DNA from: Actinomadura meyerae
Lineage (GTDB): Bacteria > Actinomycetota > Actinomycetes > Streptosporangiales > Streptosporangiaceae
Assembly (NCBI RefSeq): GCF_900188445.1
Contig: NZ_FZOR01000023.1
Location: forward strand, 1 to 64,000
Length of the DNA stretch: 64,000 bases
Reading direction: 5' to 3'
Shown: positions 43,445 to 50,791 of the stretch, one piece after another
Layout of the letters: each line of letters begins with the position of its first letter
How positions within the stretch are numbered: position 1 is the stretch's first letter
Notes under the pieces: model-generated
Database searches by the model: none
Told to the model about the DNA's origin: nothing
Seen by the model: only the letters and a program-made list of their open reading frames with translations
Program-made: the position numbers and the translations under genes

Positions 43445-43983
43445 CCATGCTCGACAGGTTCGCACCGGACGCGCGGCGCACGGTCGTGCGCGCCGGAAGG
43501 CTGGCGGTCGAGTCGGAGCGCGCCTGCCTGACCGACGCTTTCCTGCTCGCCGCGCTCGCCGAGGCCCGCCCGGTCGGCGCCGCGCCCGACGACGTCGGGG
43601 CGGCCGCGGGCGCGCGTCCCGGCCGGGACCGCGAACTTCTCGCGACCCTCGGCATCGACCTCGACGAGGTGCGGCGCCGGGTGGGCGAGGCGACGGCGGC
43701 CCGCGCGGACGACCCGGCGCTGTGGACGCTGCGGCGCGCGCCGCTGCATCCGCTGCGGGTCACCCTGGCGGGGCCGAGCACCGCGATCGTGCTGGACGAG
43801 AGCGCCCGCAAGGCCGTCGAGGTCGCGTTCTGGGCCGCGCGCCGCGCGCACCGCGCGCACGCCGGCCTGGACGACCTGCTGTGGGGCCTGCTGGCCGACG
43901 GCGCCGGCGGGGCGGTGGGCGTCCTCCGGGACCTCGGCGTCGACCGGGGAGCGCTGTGGGCGGATCTCCGCCGCGCGGCCTAG
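43441..43983 (+). CDS. Clp N-terminal (ClpR) domain protein
   Basis: A 180-residue protein with two Clp-N repeats and no ATPase. Repeat 1 is FAPDARRTVVRAGRLAVESE with LTDAFLLAALAEA. Repeat 2 is LDESARKAVEVAFWAARRAH with HAGLDDLLWGLLADGAGGAVGVLRDLGVD. Such stand-alone Clp-N proteins resemble ClpS/ClpC adaptor surfaces and are often paired with small HTH regulators in actinomycetes. The ATG overlaps the stop of the HTH gene. A role in directing or sensing protein turnover is plausible but inferred. Confidence 0.87.
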   Translation: MTMLDRFAPDARRTVVRAGRLAVESERACLTDAFLLAALAEARPVGAAPDDVGAAAGARPGRDRELLATLGIDLDEVRRRVGEATAARADDPALWTLRRAPLHPLRVTLAGPSTAIVLDESARKAVEVAFWAARRAHRAHAGLDDLLWGLLADGAGGAVGVLRDLGVDRGALWADLRRAA

Positions 43984-44019
43984 CGGCATCCGGCCGCGCC
44001 TACGTGTGACCGGTGGGGG

Positions 44020-44100
44020 TCAGCCGTTGCAGCCGCAGGAGCAGCCCTTCGCGCAGGAGCATCCGCCGCCGTGTCCGCAACTGCAGTCTTTTTTCGTCAT
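44020..44100 (-). CDS. 26-residue cysteine-rich metallothionein-like peptide
   Basis: A very short minus-strand frame, ATG at 44100, TGA at 44020-44022. The peptide starts MTKKDCSCGHGGG and continues with CSC, KGC, CSCGC before ending NG. It has 7 Cys in 26 residues (positions 6, 8, 14, 16, 20, 22, 24), four CxC pairs, one His and six or more Gly, with no aromatic residue. This is the composition of a small metallothionein binding Cu(I), Zn(II) or similar. AGAGGG lies about 13 nt before the ATG, which is far for a ribosome site. Four Lys/Asp residues at the N terminus keep it soluble. No metal regulator lies beside it. Confidence 0.6.
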   Translation of the reverse strand: MTKKDCSCGHGGGCSCAKGCSCGCNG

Positions 44101-44146
44101 GGGCGGAAAGTAACCCTCTGGGCACTGCGCGGTCTATGACCGGGAC

Positions 44147-44206
44147 GCGATGTGCGCCTGTCCATCGCGATGTGCGCCTGTCCATCGCGATGCGCGCCTG
44201 TCCATA
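44147..44206. repeat. Three 20-bp tandem repeats
   Basis: GCGATGTGCGCCTGTCCATC occurs twice perfectly, and a third time with one change and a different last base, in the gap between the Cys-rich peptide gene and the small membrane protein gene. Confidence 0.9.
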
Positions 44207-44267
44207 GGGACACGGGCCGCCCCGTGGCGGGGGACGTCGGGGGCGGCCCGTGCCCGGTTCGGGGGGC

Positions 44268-44453
44268 TCAGAAGTCGATGTGGAAGTCGACCCCGAGCAG
44301 GACGAGGATCCACAGGAAGACGGCCAGCAGCGCGCTCACGACGCGCTGGACGAGGTTCTCGTCGATGTAGCCGCGGTCCCAGGCGATGAACACGCCGATG
44401 ATGATGTAGATGAGGCCGAGCAGGCCGATGTGCGGCCTGTAGCGGGTCGCCAT
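44268..44453 (-). CDS. Small two-helix membrane protein
   Basis: A 61-residue hydrophobic protein. TM1 is IGLLGLIYIIIGVFIAW and TM2 is VVSALLAVFLWILVLLGV, joined by a short polar loop DRGYIDENLVQR. ATG at 44453 follows GGAGGAGACG at good spacing; the longer upstream frame lacks a ribosome site. It resembles the short integral membrane proteins of unknown function common in actinomycetes. No partner gene is evident. Confidence 0.82.
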   Translation of the reverse strand: MATRYRPHIGLLGLIYIIIGVFIAWDRGYIDENLVQRVVSALLAVFLWILVLLGVDFHIDF

Positions 44454-44581
44454 GGAGGGCGTCTCCTCCCGGTGGGGGGTGTGACGAACCATCGGTGCCC
44501 GGCCGGGTCGGAGAATAACACCGGCGGTATTCCGGACCATGCCATGACGATCGTTTCGGCATCTCCCAAATCGGGAGGCGG

Positions 44582-44615
44582 CTACTTCCCGGACATGTCT
44601 ACTTCCCGGACATGT
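44582..44615. repeat. Two 17-bp tandem repeats that include the nuclease-family stop codon
   Basis: CTACTTCCCGGACATGT occurs twice head to tail. On the minus strand the gene-proximal copy holds the end of the exoprotein gene (Met-Ser-Gly-Lys-stop), and the second copy follows the stop. Confidence 0.9.
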
Positions 44616-46470
44616 CGATGCGGACCACCGTCGGGTCGCGCTCGCCCGCCCGGTCCGCGAACTCCGCGTTGCGGTGCACGATGTCGAACTCGTGCTTGCG
44701 CTTGCGCAGCGACGCGCTGAGCAGGATGTGGTCGAGGTCCTCGGCGTTGCCGCCCGTCACCGCGGTGTAGCGGTCGACCGCCGGCAGTTCGGCGGGCAGG
44801 TCGGCGAGCCCGGCGCCGGGGGTGCGCCAGGCGCCGGTGGTGAGGGTGCGCAGCGGCGTGGACGTCCCGCGGTCGTTGAGGTCGCCCGCGACGATCACCC
44901 GCGCGTTCGCGTCCACCTTGCGGACCGCGTGCACGAAGCCCGTCACCGTCCGGGCCTGCGCGAAGCGGCGCCACCCGGTGGGCTGGGACGGCGGCTGCCG
45001 CCGGCCGAACAGCGGCTGGTCGTCGCCGGTCCGCGGGTACCACCGGTTCGCGATCACGATGAACCGGTGGCCGCGCCAGGTCAGCTCCCCGGCGAGCGGC
45101 TTCTGCGTGCCCGCCCAGGCGGCGTCGCGGGGCGCGATCCGGCCGGGGCTGAGCGTCAGCGCGGCGGTGCCGCCGCGCCGGACGACGCGGGCCGCGGTGA
45201 CGGCCGGGTCGGGCCGGTCGGACGGCGCGTCCGGGATCGGGTCGCCGGGCGCGGGGCGGTCGACGAACGCCAGGCCCCGGTCGGTGCGGAACAGGAACCC
45301 GGACCGCTCGTTGTCGCCGTCCTCGCCGCCGTCGGCGTTGTCGCGGGGGTCCACCGAGCGCCAGTCGTAGGCGGGGCCGCCCGCCGCGCTGATCGCGGTG
45401 ACGAGCTGCGCGACGGTCTGGTCGGTGGCGACGGTGCCGTCATCCTCGGGGCCGCTGTTGTCGCCGACCCCGCTGACCGCGATGAGGTCGGGGGAGCGCA
45501 GGCCGTGCACGATGTCGTCGGCGAGCGCGGCGAACCGGGCGGGCGGCGCGTCCGGGTGCAGCCCGTCGAGCGCGGCGGTCGCGACGGCCATCTCGCCGGG
45601 CCGCTGCGGGCGCGTCGACTCGCGGGCCAGCGTGCCCGCGGCGCGCTTCGGGGCGGCGGTGAGCAGCAGCTTGTAGTCGCCGTAGGAGTAGTCGAGGACG
45701 CCGTGGTTCACGCCGGGCAGCCGGTCGCCGACGTTCATGGCGGGCAGCGGGGCGAGCGCGTCGTCGAGGATGATCCGCTCGGGGTTGGGGTCGCGGTCGC
45801 GCAGCAGGATGCCGCCGCGCGCGGTCCGCACCCCGGCGCCGGCGCCGTTCGCGGGCAGCACCGGCAGCTCGCCGTAGCGGGACGGGCCGACCGCGACGGC
45901 GTCGCCGATCGCGATCCGCATCCCTTCGAGGGCCTCGTAGAAGTCGAGGCCCTCGCGGCGCGGGTCGAAGCCGCCGCCGCGCTCCACGTCGCCGTGCCCG
46001 CGGTCGACCACGGCGCCGGGGGCGCGGCGGCCGTGCGGGCCGCCGAGCACGACCGGCGGCGGCAGCGGCCGCCCGTGCGCGGTGACGGCGACGGCGGTGG
46101 CGTCGATCTCGGTGCGGGTCAGGCCGCCGGAGGACGCGCCGTCCGGGCGGAACTCGCTGACCCGGCCGTCCACCCGGACGGCGTCGCCGACGGCGGCTTC
46201 GGGGCGGGTCCGGGTGAAGACGTAGATCCCCTCGGACGTCGCCGCGCTCCGGTCGGGATGCGGGTCCTGCATCCAGAAGCCGTTCACGGTCACGGCCGTC
46301 ACGACGCCGGGGACCCGGGCGACCCGGGCGCCGTTCAGCGGCGAGATGTGCGCGGCGCCCTGGATGTCGTGGATGCGGGCCGGGCGGGGGGCTGCGGAAG
46401 CGGGGGACGCGAGGGCGACGGGCGCGGCGACGGCCGCCGCGGCCAGGATCGTCCCCAAACCGTGGATCAC
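44599..46470 (-). CDS. Secreted endonuclease/exonuclease/phosphatase-family protein with altered active site
   Basis: A 623-residue exported protein. A signal peptide (ILAAAAVAAPVALASPASAA) is followed by an OB-fold/YhcR-like region (IHDIQGAAHISPLNGARV, DAVRVDGRVSEFRPDGASSG) and a C-terminal EEP domain. In related secreted nucleases the EEP domain reads LQEVQDN and NHFxSKGGDQPLFG; here the same places read AVSGVGDN and ANRWYPRTGDDQPLFG, so the metal-binding Glu and a conserved His/Lys are lost. The GDLND and DLDHILLS motifs remain. GTG at 46470 is the only start giving a full signal peptide; its ribosome site is weak. It may be a catalytically reduced or re-purposed DNA-binding exoprotein. 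Confidence 0.85.
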   Translation of the reverse strand: MIHGLGTILAAAAVAAPVALASPASAAPRPARIHDIQGAAHISPLNGARVARVPGVVTAVTVNGFWMQDPHPDRSAATSEGIYVFTRTRPEAAVGDAVRVDGRVSEFRPDGASSGGLTRTEIDATAVAVTAHGRPLPPPVVLGGPHGRRAPGAVVDRGHGDVERGGGFDPRREGLDFYEALEGMRIAIGDAVAVGPSRYGELPVLPANGAGAGVRTARGGILLRDRDPNPERIILDDALAPLPAMNVGDRLPGVNHGVLDYSYGDYKLLLTAAPKRAAGTLARESTRPQRPGEMAVATAALDGLHPDAPPARFAALADDIVHGLRSPDLIAVSGVGDNSGPEDDGTVATDQTVAQLVTAISAAGGPAYDWRSVDPRDNADGGEDGDNERSGFLFRTDRGLAFVDRPAPGDPIPDAPSDRPDPAVTAARVVRRGGTAALTLSPGRIAPRDAAWAGTQKPLAGELTWRGHRFIVIANRWYPRTGDDQPLFGRRQPPSQPTGWRRFAQARTVTGFVHAVRKVDANARVIVAGDLNDRGTSTPLRTLTTGAWRTPGAGLADLPAELPAVDRYTAVTGGNAEDLDHILLSASLRKRKHEFDIVHRNAEFADRAGERDPTVVRIDMSGK

Positions 46471-46555
46471 CCGAAGGATGATACGGGCGGGACGGCCCCG
46501 GCCGCGCCTCGTCGCGGACTCCGCGGGCCCGTCTTCGGTGCGGGCCCGTTCCGGG

Positions 46556-46606
46556 CCGGATCAGTCGAACAGCCGGATCAGTCGAACGGCCGGATCAGTC
46601 GAACAG
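46556..46606. repeat. Three 17-bp tandem repeats that include the alcohol dehydrogenase stop codon
   Basis: CCGGATCAGTCGAACAG, CCGGATCAGTCGAACGG and CCGGATCAGTCGAACAG. Read on the minus strand, the gene-proximal unit is the end of the dehydrogenase gene (Leu-Phe-Asp-TGA), and two further copies follow the stop. Confidence 0.92.
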
Positions 46607-47683
46607 GACGACCTGGCGGATCACTTCGCCGTCGGTGAGCGCCCGGACGGCGTCGTTGAGGTCGCCGAAGCCGATCCGGCGGGTGATGAGGCCGTCGATG
46701 TCGAGCTTCCCGGCCCGCCACAGGTCGACGAACAGCGGGATGTCGCGCTTGAGGTCGCAGCCGCCGTACAGGGACGCCTTGACGCTCTTGCCGTCGAACA
46801 GCAGCGCGAACGCGGTCTGGCTCCAGCTGTCGTCGGCGGCGCCCGCGCCGACCACGATGACGTCGCCGCCGCGCCGGGTGGCGTTCCACGCCGTGGTGAT
46901 GGCCGCGGACTTGCCGACGACCTCGAAGACGTAGTCGAAGCCCGCGCCGCCGGTGAGCAGCCCCTTGGCCTCGTCCAGGCCGTCCAGCGTCGCGGTGTGG
47001 GTGGCGCCGAACCGCTCGGCGACCGGGTGCTTGGCCTCGTTCGGGTCGATCGCCAGGATCGTGGCCGCCCCGGCGATCTTGGCGCCCTGGATCACCGAGA
47101 GCCCGACGCCGCCCGCGCCGACGACCGCGACCGTGCTGCCCGGCGCGACCTTCGCGGTGTTGAACACCGCGCCGACGCCGGTGGGGACGCCGCAGCCGAG
47201 CAGGGCCGCGTACTCGAACGGGATGTCCTCGGCGACCTTGACGACGCCCCGCCGGGGGAGCACGACCTCCTCGGCCCAGGTACCGGTGCCCGCCATGCCG
47301 AACGCCGGGCTGCCGTCGCCGAGCCGGAAGGCCGGCTCGCTGAACGACCGCGCCAGGTGGGTCATGCACAGGTACGGCTCACCGCGCAGGCACTCGGCGC
47401 ACTCGCCGCAGTCCGGCGTCCAGTTGACGACGACGTGGTCGCCGGGCGCGACGCCGGTCACCCGGTCGCCGACCTCCGTGACGACGCCCGCGCCCTCGTG
47501 CCCGATGACGGTCGGCAGCGCCGCCGGCAGCACGCCGCTCATGGTCGACAGGTCCGAGTGGCAGACCCCCGTCGCCTTGATCTTGACCTTGACCTGGTCG
47601 GGACCCGGATCGATCGTCGAGACGTCGTCGCGCAGGTCGAGTTCCTTGTCGCCGACCGCATGCAGGACCGCGGCACGTGCCAT
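46595..47683 (-). CDS. Zinc-dependent alcohol dehydrogenase
   Basis: A 362-residue medium-chain alcohol dehydrogenase. Catalytic zinc ligands are in TGVCHSDL and IGHEGAGVV; the structural zinc cluster is DCGECAECLRGEPYLC. The NAD-binding motif is VAVVGAGGVGLSVIQGAKIA followed by ILAIDPNEAK. The sequence is of the actinobacterial class often labelled Rxyl_3153 or NDMA-dependent. ATG at 47683 follows GGAGG. It lies 74 nt after the ferredoxin gene, in the same direction, behind a KstR-type box at 48027, which suggests oxidation of an alcohol made by the P450s, for example on a sterol side chain. That substrate is inference. Confidence 0.92.
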   Translation of the reverse strand: MARAAVLHAVGDKELDLRDDVSTIDPGPDQVKVKIKATGVCHSDLSTMSGVLPAALPTVIGHEGAGVVTEVGDRVTGVAPGDHVVVNWTPDCGECAECLRGEPYLCMTHLARSFSEPAFRLGDGSPAFGMAGTGTWAEEVVLPRRGVVKVAEDIPFEYAALLGCGVPTGVGAVFNTAKVAPGSTVAVVGAGGVGLSVIQGAKIAGAATILAIDPNEAKHPVAERFGATHTATLDGLDEAKGLLTGGAGFDYVFEVVGKSAAITTAWNATRRGGDVIVVGAGAADDSWSQTAFALLFDGKSVKASLYGGCDLKRDIPLFVDLWRAGKLDIDGLITRRIGFGDLNDAVRALTDGEVIRQVVLFD

Positions 47684-47757
47684 CGCTGCCTCCACGTTGA
47701 GGAGAGGAAAGGGGGAGAGGGGACGGGGGGACGGGGCGGGGACAGGGCGGAGGGCGG

Positions 47758-47949
47758 CTACTCCTCCAGCGTCAGCGCGGCCTTCGGGCACGACCGCACC
47801 GCGTGCCGGACGCGGTCCTGCTGGTCGGCCGGGACGTCCGGCTGGAGGATCTGGAGCTCGTCGTCGTCGTTCAGGTCGAAGACCTCCGGTGCGAGCCCGA
47901 CGCACACGGCGTTCGCCTCGCACACCAGCGGGTCGACTCGTACTCTCAT
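47758..47949 (-). CDS. 3Fe-4S ferredoxin (FdxD-like, P450 partner)
   Basis: A 63-residue ferredoxin. The cluster ligands are Cys at about residues 10, 16 and 54 (LVCEANAVCVGLAPEVF and RSCPKAALTLEE), with Ala/Asn where a fourth Cys would be in 4Fe-4S types. Length and motifs match actinobacterial FdxD-type ferredoxins that pass electrons to cytochrome P450. ATG at 47949 follows GGAGAAACG. A KstR-like site lies 78 bp upstream, as is known for fdxD in mycobacteria. It probably serves the P450s at 52-60 kb. Confidence 0.9.
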   Translation of the reverse strand: MRVRVDPLVCEANAVCVGLAPEVFDLNDDDELQILQPDVPADQQDRVRHAVRSCPKAALTLEE

Positions 47950-48026
47950 CGTTTCTCCGTTCCAGGGTGCACCGTGACCGCCAACCTACCGAACCAGGTT
48001 CGGAAAGGGGCGCCCACCCCCGAAAG

Positions 48027-48040
48027 TAGAACACGTTCCA
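48027..48040. promoter_or_regulatory. KstR-type operator TAGAACACGTTCCA
   Basis: Matches the published KstR consensus TnnAACnnGTTnnA at all fixed positions. It sits 78 bp before the ferredoxin start and 70 bp before the methyltransferase start on the other side. Confidence 0.7.
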
Positions 48041-48110
48041 GTCTGGCTGGGCAAGACCGGCGTCCCGCCCCCGGAGCGCGGATAGTAGGGTGCCCCGACG
48101 GAGGAGATCG

Positions 48111-48824
48111 ATGACCCACAGCAAGGCGTCCGCCGACCCGGGGACGACCCCCCAAGCCGCCCCCGAGATGCCCTCGGAGCTGCTGCGCGCCGCGCGCACG
48201 GCCAAGGGCTTCATGCCGGACGACGAGGGCCGCGCGCTCTACCAGACGGGCCTCGGCTACGGGGCGCGCCTCGCCGCGACCGGCCCCATGCTCGAAGTCG
48301 GCACCTACTGCGGCAAGTCCGCCGTCTACCTGGGCGCCGCCGCCCGGGAGGCGGGCACCGTCCTGGTCACCGTCGACCACCACCACGGCTCGGAGGAGAA
48401 CCAGGCGGGCTGGGAGCACCACGACCCGTCCCTGGTCGACCCGAGCACCGGCCGCATGGACACGCTGCCGACCTTCCGCAAGACGATCGGCGCCGCCGGC
48501 CTGGAGGACGAGGTCGTCGCCATCGTCGGCCAGTCGCGCACGGTGTCGGCGCTCTGGCGGACGCCGCTGGCGCTGCTGTTCATCGACGGCGGGCACGCCG
48601 AGGAGCACGCCCAGGGCGACTACGAGGGCTGGGCCCCGCACGTCGCCGTCGGCGGGGCCCTCGTCATCCACGACGTCTTCCCCGACCCGAAGGACGGCGG
48701 GCAGGCGCCCTACCACCTCTACCTGCGCGCCCTGGAGAGCGGCGCCTTCGAGGAGCGCCGGGTGGTGGGGTCGCTGCGCGTCCTGGAACGCGTCAGCGAC
48801 GCCGACCCCCTCGGCACCCGGTAG
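48111..48824 (+). CDS. Class I SAM-dependent (O-)methyltransferase
   Basis: A 237-residue methyltransferase of the class I Rossmann type. The SAM-binding motif is GPMLEVGTYCGKSAVYLGAA, the acidic motif II is VLVTVDHHHGSEEN and motif III lies in LALLFIDGGHAEEHAQGDY, with VGGALVIHDVF after it. The His/Asp-rich HHHGSEENQAGWEHHDP segment may hold a metal, as in catechol-type O-methyltransferases. ATG at 48111 is preceded by GGAGGAGATCG. It is divergent from the ferredoxin gene across a KstR-type box. The stop codon lies in a 15-bp duplicated unit. The substrate is unknown. Confidence 0.88.
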   Translation: MTHSKASADPGTTPQAAPEMPSELLRAARTAKGFMPDDEGRALYQTGLGYGARLAATGPMLEVGTYCGKSAVYLGAAAREAGTVLVTVDHHHGSEENQAGWEHHDPSLVDPSTGRMDTLPTFRKTIGAAGLEDEVVAIVGQSRTVSALWRTPLALLFIDGGHAEEHAQGDYEGWAPHVAVGGALVIHDVFPDPKDGGQAPYHLYLRALESGAFEERRVVGSLRVLERVSDADPLGTR

Positions 48825-48839
48825 CTGGGCACCCGGTAG
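48810..48839. repeat. Two 15-bp tandem repeats that include the methyltransferase stop codon
   Basis: CTCGGCACCCGGTAG (the last five codons of the gene) is followed directly by CTGGGCACCCGGTAG. Confidence 0.9.
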
Positions 48840-48884
48840 CCCGCGGCCCGGCCCGCGCCGGCCGGCCCGGGCGGGTCCCCCCGA

Positions 48885-50000
48885 TCAGCCGCGGCCGGCC
48901 GCCGGTACGAGCGCGCACCCGCACGCGAGCGGATCGGACGCCTCAGACGGCCCGAGCGGCCGCCCGGCGACCTCCTTGAACAGCCGGGAGCCGGGGGAGG
49001 CGTCCGCCAGCGCGTCGGCCGCGAGGATCACCGCCGCCGCCGTGTAGGTGGAGCGGTCCCCCGGGAAGTGCCGCTCGTTCTCGAACTGCCAGCCCGTCCA
49101 GTACGAGCCGTCCTCGTGCCGCAGGTGCTGGATCGTCGTGAACAGCTCCAGCGCCCGGTCGCGGTCGCCGGACGCGTCCAGCGCCAGCACCAGCTCGCAG
49201 CTCTCCGCCGCCGTCACCCACGGCTGGTCCGACACGCACCGGCAGCCGAGGCCCGGCACCACGAACGTGTCCCAGCCCTCGGCGAACCGCCGCGCCGCGT
49301 CCGCGCCGCGGACCGGGCCGCCGAGCACCGGGTAGTACCAGTCCATCGACCAGCGGCTCTTGTCGGCGAACGCCTCCGGGTGCGCGGCCACCACGTGCCC
49401 GAGCTGGTCGGCGGCGAGCTCCCACTCCGGCTGCGGCTCGCCGAGGTGCTCGGCCAGCGCGACCGCGCAGCGCAGCGACTGGTAGATCGACGAGCAGCCG
49501 GTCAGCAGCGCGTGGTCGGACGGCTCGCCGCTCTCGTGCCGGATCCAGATGATCTCCCCGCGCCGGGTGCGCAGCCCGAGCGTGAAGTCGATCGCCCGGC
49601 GGACCGCCGGCCACATGTGCCGCGCGAAGCCCTCGTCGCCGGTGCACAGCAGCTCGTGCCAGACGCCGACCGCCACGTAGGCGGCGTGGTTGGACTCGCC
49701 GCCCGGCTCGGTGACCTCGCCGAGCACCCACTTCGCGGGCCAGGACCCGTCCGGCCGCTGGACGCTCCGCAGCCACTCGTAGGCCCGCCGCGCCTCCGCG
49801 CCGAACCCGGCGACGGTCAGCGCCATCGCCGCCTCGACGTGGTTCCAGGCGTCCACGTGGCCGGGCACGCCGCCGGTCGGCGAGAACCACGGGATGGCGC
49901 CGGACGCCTCCTGCTGCGCCACGATGCTGCGCGCCGTGGCGACGATGTCGTCGGAGGTCAGGACGCCGGGGACGGAGGGCGGGGCGGCCTCAGACCGCAT
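48885..50000 (-). CDS. Prenyltransferase/squalene-cyclase-like alpha-toroid protein
   Basis: A 371-residue protein with an (alpha/alpha) toroid pattern. Repeat motifs resembling QW/prenyltransferase repeats include EWLRSVQRPDGSWPAKW and TIQHLRHEDGSYWTGWQFEN, with ESNHAAYVAVGVWHELL, SIYQSLRCAVALAEHLGE and TYTAAAVILAADALA as helical hairpins. A squalene-cyclase DxDD motif is not seen, so cyclase activity is doubtful; a glycosidase-like toroid is also possible. ATG at 50000 overlaps the upstream methyltransferase gene by 11 nt, behind AAGGAGACGG. It is the last gene of the five-gene operon that starts at 54677. Confidence 0.78.
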   Translation of the reverse strand: MRSEAAPPSVPGVLTSDDIVATARSIVAQQEASGAIPWFSPTGGVPGHVDAWNHVEAAMALTVAGFGAEARRAYEWLRSVQRPDGSWPAKWVLGEVTEPGGESNHAAYVAVGVWHELLCTGDEGFARHMWPAVRRAIDFTLGLRTRRGEIIWIRHESGEPSDHALLTGCSSIYQSLRCAVALAEHLGEPQPEWELAADQLGHVVAAHPEAFADKSRWSMDWYYPVLGGPVRGADAARRFAEGWDTFVVPGLGCRCVSDQPWVTAAESCELVLALDASGDRDRALELFTTIQHLRHEDGSYWTGWQFENERHFPGDRSTYTAAAVILAADALADASPGSRLFKEVAGRPLGPSEASDPLACGCALVPAAGRG

Positions 50001-50742
50001 CCGCCGTCTCCTTGGCCGGGGCCGCGGGCGTGCCCGGCACGGCGGGCTTGGCGAAGTACACGACGACGCTCTTGCCGATCAGCGGGTTCATCACCCGCTC
50101 GGCGAGCCGCGTCGCCAGCGGCCGCTTCATGATGTCCCACACGAGGATCTGGTGGTACGCCTTGGCGAGCGGGTTGGCGTCGTTGTCGACCCCCACCGCG
50201 CACTTGATCCACCAGTACGGGGCGTGCAGGCCGTGCGCGTGGTGGTGGCCGCCGACCTTGAAGCCGATCGACTTCAGCTTGGCCTCCAGCTCGGCGCGGG
50301 TGTAGATCCGCACGTGCCCGCCGGGGGCGGTGTGGTAGTCCTCGGACAGCGCCCAGCACACCCGTTCGGGCAGCCAGCTCGGCACCGTCACGGCCAGCTT
50401 CCCGCCGGGCTTGAGGACGCGGAGCAGCTCCCGCATCGCCCGCATGTCGTCGGGGATGTGCTCCAGCACCTCGGACGCGATGATCGCGTCGAAGTGGTCG
50501 TCGGGGAACGGCAGGTCGAGCGCGTCACCCTGCACGGTCTCGGCGGTCGCGCCGGCCGGCACCTCGTCCGCGAGGCGCATCGCCCCGAACATCTTCTCCA
50601 CGCCCGCCAGCTCGTCGGCGTCCATGTCGAAGGCCACGACGTGCGCACCCCGGCGGTACAGCTCGAAGGCGTGCCGTCCGGCGCCGCATCCCATGTCGAG
50701 GACGCGGTCTCCGGGGGTGACGCGGAACCGCTGGAAATCCAC
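49990..50742 (-). CDS. Class I SAM-dependent methyltransferase
   Basis: A methyltransferase of about 250 residues. The SAM-binding motif is DRVLDMGCGAGRHAFELYRR, followed by VVAFDMDADELAGVE, then DALDLPFPDDHFDAIIASEV and LKPGGKLAVTVPSW. Start is uncertain: GTG at 50742 is the first usual codon, but AAGGAG lies 16 nt before it. A CTG at 50751 would sit 7 nt after AAGGAG and give an MLTVDF-type start, so a CTG initiation is possible. It overlaps the downstream toroid gene by 11 nt and follows the glycosyltransferase gene by 49 nt. It may methylate the product of that transferase; the target is unknown. Confidence 0.88.
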   Translation of the reverse strand: MDFQRFRVTPGDRVLDMGCGAGRHAFELYRRGAHVVAFDMDADELAGVEKMFGAMRLADEVPAGATAETVQGDALDLPFPDDHFDAIIASEVLEHIPDDMRAMRELLRVLKPGGKLAVTVPSWLPERVCWALSEDYHTAPGGHVRIYTRAELEAKLKSIGFKVGGHHHAHGLHAPYWWIKCAVGVDNDANPLAKAYHQILVWDIMKRPLATRLAERVMNPLIGKSVVVYFAKPAVPGTPAAPAKETADAV

Positions 50743-50791
50743 GGTCAGCAGGGTCGTGCTCCTTCCGTACAGGGGGCCCGGCGGGCGTCCC

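Noticed and set aside
47983..47998. A sixth KstR box at GAACCAGGTTC
   Set aside because: It has three bases between AAC and GTT instead of two, so it does not fit TnnAACnnGTTnnA.
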